Shown here piece by piece: positions 12,101 through 22,124 of a stretch of DNA of 64,000 nt. Positions within the stretch are counted from its first letter, which is position 1. Each line of letters starts with the position of its first letter. A model generated the notes under the pieces. That model did not search any database. It saw nothing but the letters and a program-made list of their open reading frames with translations, and was not told the DNA's origin. This DNA comes from Daucus carota subsp. sativus (taxonomy: Eukaryota; Streptophyta; Magnoliopsida; Apiales; Apiaceae): positions 37,161,606 through 37,225,605 of the forward strand of contig NC_030387.2 of the NCBI RefSeq assembly GCF_001625215.2. Direction: 5' to 3'. A program made the translations under genes and the position numbers.

Positions 12101-15100
12101 GCTAATTTAAAATCTCTAAAAGATCTTAGTAGTTGAGGACTTTAATTGAGAGGCCGTGAAGGTATTCAGTCTAAATTTGGTAAAAGAAACAATTACCAAC
12201 TAAAAGTTAACCGGCTACAGTTTTAATTAATAGTTATTCAGATCAGTAGATAGCAATCAAAGAAAGGTCTGGTATGTAATAGCTGGATTGGACACAATAT
12301 ATAGTTCTACATTCATCACAGTTTGTTAGTGTACTATTTGCCTCCTATAATCTTGGTAGTCTATGCTAATGAACACACAAGACACAAACCGTGTCATATC
12401 AAGTAGGTTGAGTCTGGGTCTCCTTGTAATAATATAGAGTTGCTTCTTTCTGTGGGGGTTACAATGCGTGTCAATATGATTAGCTCGGGAAAAGATAGAG
12501 ATAATGCTGCACATCTTTATTTTAGGACTTGTGTAAAATCACAGGTTTGATATGTCCAAGAACTTGTAGCAAAGCTTGACAAGTTCTAAGTATGTCATAG
12601 TTATGCATTTGAAGAATGGTGGTAAAATGAATGAAGTTATAAGATCCAAGTATGTGTATCTCTTGAGAATATTGTATTAACATGATGTCCAGAAGAGTGC
12701 CTACTTTTGTAATCCTATACAGTTGATAACAGAAGTCTAAAGTTTTACGGGATATGAGGGTCAAATACACCAGCAGTCATTTTTTCACATCAAACCACCC
12801 TTTTTTACTGAAGTACATGAAGTCGCAAAGTACTAATTTAATGGAGCTTAATGCAAGACCTAGACTTAAACTCTCTGGTTTATTATTTGCTTTATTTGAT
12901 GGTTATCAGTTTCATCAACATTGTTACTGTTTTCTTGTAGAGATTTTGTTCTCCAATTTTTTTCGTTTGTGAAAAATTAGTTCTAGCTGTTATCATAGTT
13001 GAGCTGGGTTCTTATTTGATGTTCTTTATGCAGGTTGACATTTGTGTCTTTGCTTTTGATATTATGTTTGCCAACGGAGAGCAGTAATTTTCTTGAACAT
13101 TTCCTTTAATATTTCTTTGCATTGTTTGTATCAAGCAAAATATTCGGGTTGCTGCTCTGATATTATTTTTCAGACGATACATGCATAATCATTCCATGTC
13201 AACATATTATTACATTAGAGAGTGCTCTTGTTTGTTTGCTTTGTAATTTTACGAGTCTAATCATTAGCATTTTAGCAGTTGTAGTTGTTTGTCTTTAATT
13301 GAGAAGCAGTTGCCGTCAGTTCTGGAGTAGAGTGGCAATAGGCGTCATTCCTAGCTATGTGTGGCAGTAGTTGTCAACTAGAAATCTGGATGATACGTAG
13401 GAATTTTCTTTTTTTAATCCAACTTCGGTTCCTAGTCCTATATATGTTGATGTAATCATCTTAGTTCAATAAGCAATAAGATTAGATTTTTATGTGATTT
13501 GATGAAGATTTGTTAATAAACATGTGGATTAATTGTGTTTCTACCACTTCCTGCGACATAGGTCCTGTATCCTTGCTCTGTCCCATATTCATATTTCATA
13601 CCGCATCAGATACGATTTCAAGATCAGCAGAACAAACTATAATCACTCTACAGTTTTCCTCTCAATTTTCATGCTTTAGGTGCTTTTGTGGTTCATAATC
13701 ACGTCCAAGTGTTCCCTGGATGCATATATGCTTTTGTAAAATATTTTTACTCTACTGAAATTCCTATGTTTCCTCTTCTTTTTTGTTCCCGAATGATGGG
13801 CACGTCTCGAGCATGCCTCAATTTTGTAGTTTAGATATTATTTTACATTAGAATTGTGGGTTGCTCCTGATTAAATTGAATGTTAAAGTCAAACTTACAA
13901 AAAAAGGGTTTGAACCAATGTGTGGTCTAAGTAAATCAACGGGGTCTTGGTCTTATTGAAAATACTAGTGATAGTGAAGATCTGAAGAAAATTAGCCATA
14001 GCTGGGGCAGCCATGATAAATCTAGTTACAGCAATGTTGATTATTTATACAGTGTCAAGGACATTCGGAATTTCATATCTAATGAAACTTTTCTAGTTAT
14101 GGATAGGAATGGGAACAGCATAGTTACAGGGTACTGTATTGATCCATCACTACTTATTGAGAAAGAAAAAAGAAAGAAAAAAAGAGCAGGCAACTTGCTC
14201 TTAAATGCACTATCTTTAATTTGTCTGAGCATGTAGCATCATGGGTAACTTTTTGACAGTGTTCAGGACTCATAAAATATTATTTTTGACAGGCTTTTGA
14301 GCATTCCACTTCGTCAACGACAAACATGTATGTTAATATCTGCTTTTCTAATCTTGATATGAATTATTATGAACTTGCAATGAGATGTTTTATACAGTAC
14401 TAAAAATCTTATATATAATTTTTCAATCTGCCTTTTGTACCTAAACTTCAGATTTGAAGAAACTTTTTGGAAATGAGAGAGCTGGTTATTTTGAATATGC
14501 ACGAGGACTAATTGTGAGTGGTCTAGCATTGGCTTGAGAAATATTCATTTTACCTTTAAATGTCACTGTAGATACGGTCACAGTGTTTCTAGTGAATTAG
14601 CAGCATCAAATACTATTCAACCATTTGTTTCAGGTGGAAGCTGATGATGCTGTCATGACCAATGATGAGACACTGACTAAGATGAACTCTTTTCTTGATG
14701 ATGCTCTGCGTTCTTCTTGTGAAGGCATTATGGTCAAATCTCTTGATGTTGAAGCTGGATATACTCCATCTAAGCGTTCTGATACTTGGTTAAAGGTCTT
14801 GTAGGCTTTAAATGATAGCATTGAATATTGTAATCGTTATTAGAAATTATTTTAGTAGCTCCTCCTTGCAGGTTAAGCGAGATTACGTAGAAGGTTTGAA
14901 TGATACCCTTGATTTAGTTCCAATTGGTGCTTGGCATGGGAATGGAAGAAAGGCAGGATGGTAATAACAAATATAATACTACAATCATCCTGGTTTCTTT
15001 CTTGGAAGGACATTTTTGAGGATGATCTAGTGCATTTACCGATTTCTTTGCATTCTGTTTTCGTTTGCTTATATCCATGACCATTGTAGCATACAGACTA

Positions 15101-15953
15101 TCAAGGACTAAAGAATCTATGACTTTTTCATTGGAAAATGTCGTAAAGTTGAAAATTTGTTTTAAATAAAAATATAATGTATGGTCCTATTGCTTAATAC
15201 TTAAATGTTGCATGTATAACGTTCCATTCTTTTACATGTCAGGTACAGTCCCTTCCTTGTGGCATGCTACAATCCTGATCTCGAGGAATTTCAGTCTGTT
15301 TGTCGTGTAATGTCTGGGTTTTCCGATCCATTCTACATAGAGGTAATCAAATTCTCTTATTGTCTAATATAGTATATAAGTCTGGAACTATCTGTTTGAG
15401 ATGTAACTGGTTGATATCTCTGGTTTGAGCATAGAAGCCCGTCGGCAGTAGGTTAGCTTCTCTATGTAGTGTCAATCTTCTTAGATATACTGGCATATCT
15501 GCTATAGGCTCCCTCTATCCCTTATATTTTAGTCATATTATCAATCATCTCAGATATACTGTCAGATCTGTTGTATGCTACCTGCTTCCCTTACAACTTG
15601 CTGTGAGCTGACCAATACATCATGCTTTGATTTGTGTTTATCAGATGAAAGAATTTTACTCAGAAGACAAGATACTAGACAAGAAACCACCATATTATCA
15701 AACCGGAGAGAAGCCTGATATGTGGTTCAACCCGGAGCTTGTATGGGAAATAAGGGGTGCTGAGTTCAGCATATCACCAGTTCATCATGCTGCTATCGGC
15801 CTGGTCCATCCATCACGCGGCCTTTCCATCCGCTTTCCCAGATTTGTTCGCTCCAGGCCAGATAGAAAGCCAGAAGAGTGTAGCACAGCCATGGATATAG
15901 CTGAAATGTTCAATTCTCAAACCAGAAAGATGGATGTTAATGTTGCAGAATAA
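3173..15953 (+). CDS. LIG6: DNA ligase 6: beta-CASP nuclease domain fused to ATP-dependent DNA ligase
   Basis: Nineteen exons: 3173-5468, 5588-5705, 5867-5948, 6633-6735, 6819-6915, 8077-8179, 9043-9162, 9399-9446, 10269-10366, 10457-10522, 11130-11289, 11427-11534, 13034-13083, 14293-14327, 14452-14513, 14634-14795, 14872-14960, 15243-15342, 15645-15953. They sum to 4206 nt (1401 aa), close to the roughly 1396 aa I recall for Arabidopsis LIG6. Exon 1 encodes a metallo-beta-lactamase/beta-CASP region like SNM1/Artemis (HFHSDH at residues 62-67, DANHCPG, HTGDFR), then a UBA-like helical stretch near 454-490 and a PCNA-box-like motif at 587-594. The C-terminal part is the ligase, with motif I KYDGQR (Lys 1044, split by the exon 10/11 boundary), [28 protein letters not shown] and WLKVKRDY. 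The enzyme seals nicks in nuclear DNA repair and is linked to seed longevity in Arabidopsis. The start fits the only long 5' frame. Introns hold TG repeats and a MITE. Confidence 0.96.
4931..4954 (+). other. PIP-box-like motif in LIG6 (PCNA binding)
   Basis: Residues 587-594 read QHTITKFF, an exact fit to the PIP-box Q-x-x-[ILM]-x-x-[FY]-[FY]. It lies in the disordered, lysine-rich linker between the nuclease and ligase regions, just after a basic run ([13 protein letters not shown]). As I remember the Arabidopsis protein it has QPTLFKFF at the same place. Binding itself is inference. Confidence 0.6.
11829..12014. mobile_element. MITE in LIG6 intron 12
   Basis: The ends are inverted copies: left TTTGGGAACATGTAATTCATTTC, shown here as GGGAACATGTAATTC, and right, on the other strand, GGCCTGTTCGAGAACATG continuing into TATTTCATTT. 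The inverted repeat is about 30 bp with several mismatches. The 'GGCCTGTTCGGGAAC' type end is common among plant MITEs. Exact ends and target duplication are uncertain. Confidence 0.55.
13084..14292. other. LIG6 intron 13, 1.2 kb, nothing further seen
   Basis: The intron separates a 50-nt exon from a 35-nt exon. I see no reading frame or transposon end in it that I can support. The other long LIG6 introns (6916-8076, 8180-9042, 9447-10268, 10523-11129) contain only AT-rich DNA and short TG or TATG repeats near 7970, 10551 and 10676. Confidence 0.5.
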
Positions 15954-16316
15954 TTTGTGTATATATATACTTTTACCTCTTTCTCACTCTTTTCCACACA
16001 AAAAAAAGGAATAGAAAAAATTGGATACTGTCGAGATCCCCCTTCACAACAGAAAAATAAACCTGAAGGCACTTTGCAATAACAAAATTTTTATATTTTC
16101 AGCTACGCCTGCAAAAACAAAACAAAACAACACAATATAACCAGGTCCAGGTTTATGAACATATAGCAAAAATAGGAAACTTAAATATAATAAATTTTAA
16201 GGAAATTTTCAATTAAATGAGATTATTTTATATATATAAAAACTGGGCTTGTTTAACTCAAATTTAATATCCGAATACATAAATGGGCTAGCGGGTCGGT
16301 CCATGTTTAATTAACA
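15954..16316. other. LIG6-ASF1 intergenic spacer
   Basis: This short spacer holds the LIG6 3' end (no strong poly-A signal is obvious) and runs into the ASF1 promoter. It contains no reading frame of interest. Confidence 0.5.
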
Positions 16317-16325
16317 TTTCCCGCC
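16317..16325 (+). promoter_or_regulatory. E2F-type site in ASF1 promoter
   Basis: TTTCCCGCC matches the E2F consensus TTTSSCGC. It lies about 300 bp upstream of the ASF1 start codon. A second, weaker CTCCCGCC lies at 16370-16377. Arabidopsis ASF1 genes have been reported as E2F targets, so S-phase control is expected here. Confidence 0.65.
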
Positions 16326-16419
16326 GGTAACATACCATCTGGATTTCAAGCTCCGACAATATTTAGAAACTCCCGCCAACCGGCTATACCCGGTCACCAC
16401 CCAAACAGCCGGTAACTCA

Positions 16420-16427
16420 TATAAATA
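16420..16427 (+). promoter_or_regulatory. TATA box of ASF1
   Basis: TATAAATA lies about 190 bp upstream of the ATG and just downstream of the two E2F-like sites. A CT-rich leader follows, as is common at plant transcription starts. Confidence 0.5.
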
Positions 16428-16618
16428 CCTGAACCCACTACTCTTACTCTTCTCCTCTACTCTTCCTCATAATTCTTGTTCTTCCTCCTTGTCTCTCTTC
16501 TCGTTTCCTCTAATTCTAGCATTTAGGGTTTCTGATGAGTGTTTCAAAACCCTAGAATTGTGTGCACACCTCTTCAATACAAAGTGTTTAATACATATAT
16601 CTCGAATTGATAATCGAA

Positions 16619-19342
16619 ATGAGTGCTGTGAACATCACTAACGTGACTGTGTTGGACAATCCGGCGTCGTTTCTCACTCCCTTCCAGTTCGAGATCTCGT
16701 ACGAGTGTGTTAGCTCTCTCAAAGACGGTACGTCTGTCTACTTAATTATTTGTCGATTTTTTTGGATGTTAATTATGTTAGTTTTGTTGAATTAGGGTTT
16801 GTTTTGGGTTTTTAATTGGTTGATTAGGGTTTTAATTAAGCTGAGTATAATATTAGTGGTAAATGATATAAGTTTGTTGTGTTAAGTTAAAAGTTAGTCG
16901 GTGAGGAGGTGAGGATACTCAGCTTATGTATTGCTATTAGGTTCTCGAAACTCGAAACCTATTGGTTTGAAAAGAATGACGACGGTTCGGTAAAATTGAA
17001 GGGAATTATAACAGACTATGCTGATCAACTTGTGTTGTGGGGGCAACATGTAACGTATGACAGTTTAAACGTATATGGAAGTTGAGTTTTATTGCAAGTA
17101 GTTTAGATTAACAAAACTCTTTACTTCATTTCTTAGCAGTACGGATTTTATTTGGCTTGTGATTTTGCCTGTGTATATGTGAATTTTTAAGTGCTGATAG
17201 TATTGAGTTCATATTAAATTGGCCTTGCTATATTTCAGATATTAAACATCTTATTCACGCAAGCAGATGTTCCTGTCCTAATATTGCAGTCTAATAGGTT
17301 TTGTAAAGTGCCGAGTATTTTTTATATTGGGTTCAAGTCGGTTGAACATTTTCTTAAGCCTATAGTGCTAACCATTTCCGGGAGTGCCTGCATGTTTTTG
17401 CCCCTGTGACTGTAAGATATTGGCCTCCTATAAATAATGGGGCTAAACTATAACAGTGTTATGTAACATGATATGCACATGAAGCGCAAATGCTATGCCC
17501 GACGTGTGGATTCTTCAAAGATAAAGAAATATAAATATTTAAACGATAATCAATGCAGAATATTAGTAACTTATAGATTAGAAGACATTTAAATTAATGA
17601 TAATTGGTACAAGTTTGTTGTATTTAGTTCAAATTAAGTCGGTGAGGATACTCTGTGTATGTATTGTTATTAGGTTCTCGAAACTCTCAACTTATCGGTT
17701 TGAAGAGGATTATTACAGTTGGGGTAAAATTTAAGGGAAATATAATCAATAACAAGCTATGATTTGTTGTTCGCGCTGAGATATGTATTCTGATCAACTT
17801 GTGTTGTTGGGGTAACATGTAATGTATTAACAGTTTAAATTAATTTGGAAGTCGAGTTTTGTTGCAAGTAGTTTAGATTAACATTTCTTAGCAATAACAT
17901 TGATTTTATTTTGCTTGCGATTTTGCTTATGTATATGTGAATTTAAGTGCTGATAGTATTGAGTTCATACCTAATCGAACTTGCTATATTACGGATATTA
18001 ATCATCTTATTCAGGTGAGCAGATGTTTCTGTTCTAATATTGCAGTCTCATAAGATTTGTATAGTGCTGTGTATTATCTTATTGGGCTTACAGCCAGTTG
18101 AACATTTTCTTAAGCTTATAGCGCTAGGCGCTAGCCAAGTGCCGGAATGTTAGAAAATTTTACATGTTTTTGCCCCTGTGACTGGTAAAGGTTCTCCTCC
18201 TACAATTAAGTGGGCTGAATAAAAGTGCTGTTAAACTGTAATATATATTCAGTATGTAATCAGTACACCCTATATATTACAAAAATATAACTGTAAAGTG
18301 TGTGTGAAGTTTCATGCTATGTTCCCGAACGCCCTATTTCACCAATTCACCTAGAGTACTTGTCCTTTTATTACACCTGGAGTACGTGTGTCGGATATTT
18401 GACACTCGAAACTGACACATGTGATTTTATACACTTCCAGTTGAATACTTGACACTCGGAACTGACACATGATTTTATGCACTTCCAGTGAAGTGTAGGA
18501 AACTAGGGCTGTCAAACGGATAATTCGGATAAGGATCCGCCTATATCTGAATCCGAAAATTCACATCCGTATCCAAATCTGAAAATAGTTTGAAAAAATA
18601 ATCCGAATCCGATGGATAATATCCGGGTCTGGATAATACATTGTACTAGGAGAGAAGTCATGTATGATTTGTAATTATGCTGTTGGGGAGTTTTTGTTGA
18701 ACTTCTAGTTGAAGACCTTTTGCCAAATTCTAATGAAGTTTACTTGTCAATCTGTACATGTGCAGATCTGGAGTGGAAGCTTATATATGTTGGATCAGCT
18801 GAAGATGAGACCTATGACCAGCTTTTGGAAAGTGTTCTTGTGGGGCCTGTCAACGTTGGGAATTATCGTTTTGTTTTTCAGGTATACTACGTTCACAACA
18901 AATCTCTTCAGTAACGTATATTATAACCATAGTGTTAACCTTGTTCATTGTATCCATTGTTGCCTTATGCTAGGCGGACCCTCCCAATCCATCAAAAATT
19001 CGTGAAGAAGATATCATTGGAGTGACAGTCCTCCTGCTAACTTGCTCTTATCTGGGTCAAGAATTTGTTCGAGTGGGCTACTATGTGAATAATGACTATG
19101 ATGATGAAAAGCTCAAAGAGGAACCTCCCCAGAAAGTACTGATAGACAAGGTCCAAAGAAATATATTGACCGACAAACCAAGGGTGACAAAGTTTCCCAT
19201 CAATTTTCACCCAGAAAATAATGAGGGTGGAGAACAAGCTGAACAAGCCTCTCCCAGTCATCCAGCAGAAGCAGATGCAGTTGAAGAACAAACACCTACT
19301 TTACTTGAACCACCTGCAGATAAAGAGAAAACAATAGAGTAG
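16619..19342 (+). CDS. ASF1: Histone chaperone ASF1
   Basis: Three exons, 16619-16727, 18766-18881 and 18974-19342, give 197 aa, the usual length for plant ASF1 (about 196-218). The protein binds histone H3-H4 dimers and passes them to CAF-1 or HIRA during replication-coupled and replication-independent nucleosome assembly in the nucleus. The N-terminal 155 residues form the conserved immunoglobulin-like core. The residues known to contact H3-H4 or partners are present at their usual numbers: Asp37, Glu49, Asp54, Asp88, Val94 and Arg108. The C-terminal 40 residues are acidic and variable, as in other plants. The ATG at 16619 begins MSAVNITNV, the family start. Intron 1 is 2 kb and contains an internal duplication. 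The promoter has E2F-like sites and a TATA box. The gene lies directly downstream of LIG6 in the same orientation. Confidence 0.97.
16850..18235. repeat. Tandem duplication inside ASF1 intron 1
   Basis: About 16850-17460 and 17590-18235 are diverged direct copies offset by about 741 bp. Shared landmarks include AGTTTGTTGT, GTCGGTGAGG, ATTAGGTTCTCGAAACTC, TGATCAACTTGTGTTG, AGTGCTGATAGTATTGAG and GTTTTTGCCCCTGTGACTG, in the same order in both. The many differences and small indels show that it is not recent. Confidence 0.8.
18490..18650. mobile_element. hAT-like MITE remnant in ASF1 intron 1
   Basis: The block starts with TAGGGCTGTCAAACGGATAA followed by many CCGAAT/ATTCGGAT words, a style typical of small plant hAT-derived elements ('AGGGCTGTCAA' ends). 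I could not place the second end or the 8-bp target duplication. Confidence 0.35.
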
Positions 19343-20988
19343 ATGGTTTGTATGGGTACCTGACTCAGCTCAAGTGAATGCCAACAAAGTTTAAAATTTT
19401 GGTAATTTCCATCACTAGAGAATTAGTTGATGTTAAACGTGGAGTCATGTTTAGGTTGTCTATGAATTGAAATTTTGTGATGTTTCTAGAAACAGTTTTT
19501 GGTCATTGCTAGTGTTCTGTTCAGTGCATCGGTCCAGTGACAGCCATGTGTAGAATACTTTGGGGAGTGTCCTTAATTAAATCACAAAAATCTTCAAATT
19601 TGTTTGTTATGCCATCTCCTGATACTTGGTGATAAAACTCTCCCTAGTTTAAAATTGTTATACCTTTTCATCATTTTCTTTCTTTTGCCAACTCAGCCAG
19701 TCAACCTTCTCTATTATCCTTGAATTTTTTTGCTGTATATCTTTTCAAGATTATCAATTGACAGAAGGGAGGTTTTAGTTTTACTTTGGGTTGTCAAGTT
19801 TACAAATATGTGGTAATATTTTTGGCTACCCTGAGTCCTCATCACTTGTCAGTCCTGCATGTTTTGCAGTGTTTGTTTCTGGATGTTGAAAGTTGATACC
19901 AGTAAGTGCAGGCCTGTCTTAAACATTTGAGGGCCCTGTGCTATATAAAAAAATTTGGCCCCATAATGATTTTTTTTACCGTTGAGAATGAAGTTAATAG
20001 CTATGAGTATTGATTCAAGCAATAAAAGTAGTATTGATACAACACCCAGATGATGTGTTTTCCATAGAGAAGGCGTAAGTTTGGAAGACCGAGAGTTTTG
20101 ATATGAGACTTGTTTATAATTTTAGATGATATATTGTATATATTTATAATGGGTCAAGATACTGAGCAAGTGAGAGTCGTTACAGATTTCCTATGTCTGC
20201 TTTATAGTTTCTCCCTCGAAGCACTTTCAGGTAAAACTATTATAATTAGAAATGGCTTCACTTATAAAATGCTGAACAAATTGTTGCTGTCCACATGTAG
20301 TATTACTCACAATGGTAGAATAAGTATCATACATTTCAGCCTTGAGGCAGGATAGGAAGTTGGTGTGAATCAGCAGACTTGTAGATCGACCAAATACCAA
20401 CACAATGTGCAGCTTGATTTGTTGTCGGTACATAATATAACACAGCAAAGCGCGTTTAACCAGCCTTCATGTTTAGTGAGATGAAGCCTTCATAGTTAGT
20501 GGCCACTTGCCAGTATATACCTTTTGTATGCCTTAAAATATACGTAGTGTTTTAAAAGTCGTTAATAGGAGATTTTTGCCTGGTTTTTGGATCCTTCCAA
20601 AAACACAATTTGTCAGCTTTCACAAAATTCCAGTAGTGCAAGCTCAGGACAGTGGCTGCTAGAGTCGTAATTCAAATTTTGCATGAATTCATTTACATAC
20701 AAAACTTAATATGGCTATAAAGAACAATTAAATTCCACTAATCAAACATTAAGTCCAAAAGACTAATGACTTGTCTAAACTTGAACAAGTTTTCCTTTAA
20801 GTTCCTTAGGACTAGGTAAAAATTATAGGGAATATAAAATCCTTCTCAACTTTAAAATGTCAATCCATTACAGGATATAGCTCTTGAACTAGCAAATCAA
20901 ATGCTAGTTAGTTCTTAATTCTCAAATAACCAATATTCTATTCTTCATTTTCAGTGCGGAGAGCAAGGCAGAACATGCTCTTGCATTT
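19343..20988. other. ASF1 to zinc-finger gene spacer (convergent 3' ends)
   Basis: The spacer contains the 3' ends of two convergent genes. A short block near 19912-19975 (GCCTGTCTTAAACATTTGAG, then GGCCC words) resembles hAT-type transposon debris but is too decayed to delimit. Small frames here have no family resemblance. Confidence 0.5.
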
Positions 20989-22061
20989 TCAAGTTTGACG
21001 TCTCTTCTTGGGTGGTCTCTTTGTAGCTTTTGTATTGGTTGAGGGGACATCCTCACCTGTTTTCTTGGGTGATCTCTTTGTAGCTTTTGTATTGGTTGAG
21101 GGGACATCCTCACCTGTTTTCTGCAATTTGCCACGAGAAATGCCAACTTTAGTATCATAAATATATAATTTCCACTATTAAAACTAAAATATCATGTCAT
21201 ATTCACCTTCTTTGCTCTCATCCTTTGTCTCTGTCTCCCTCTATTTTTTTTCTTAGCCTTGTTTGAATTTTCAGATGACTAGCACAACGGAATTACGTTA
21301 GCTCTTCAAATGTGTTATTATCAGACATTCAATTAATTTAGAAAAGTTTATAAAATGGGCCCACCTGTGCAGCAGCAGCTGCTGCTGCTAGAGTTGCAGC
21401 ATGTCGTTCTTGGTGGGTCTCCTCTTCCTCGAATGGAGCTTCAAGTTCTCCATCACTGTTAAGCATAATCTTTAACCTTCCTTCACTATATAATTTTTCA
21501 GATCGGGAATGTCTCTGTCATTTGAAAACGTAAAGTTTATGTCAGACTTGCTTTTTTAAGGAGTGTGTATCAAACACTCTAAAGAAAATGGTTGGAAAAA
21601 TTAAGAAGATGCAAGGATTTTAAAAGAAATAGTGAAGTACTACCTAAGGCAAATGGATCATTCACAGATTTTCCACAGAATCATGTTCTAATAAATTCAA
21701 CCCAACTACAACTAACCTTACATTAAAAGAAATCATTTTTGTACCACAAAGGTTATTTTATTGTTTAATCTAGGAAGCACGGACTCTTCAGTTTGGGTGC
21801 CATATGATATGCGTGTCCGACTCACCCGTCTCAGCAACGACTCGGCTGAGTACGTGTCCGACTCACCATGTGACATGTCAACACGCAAACGACAGTAGAC
21901 TCGGCTTCTACACATGACTGACTCGGCCCACCTAAAAAAGGCCCAATATAGCCTGTTTTTAACCTAATTACAGAGCCACTTTCTCGTATCTCAGATCTCG
22001 TCTCTTTTCTCTAATTACTTCTTATATAAAACTTTATCTCTTATAATTACATATCGGTGCC

Positions 22062-22124
<63 letters not shown>

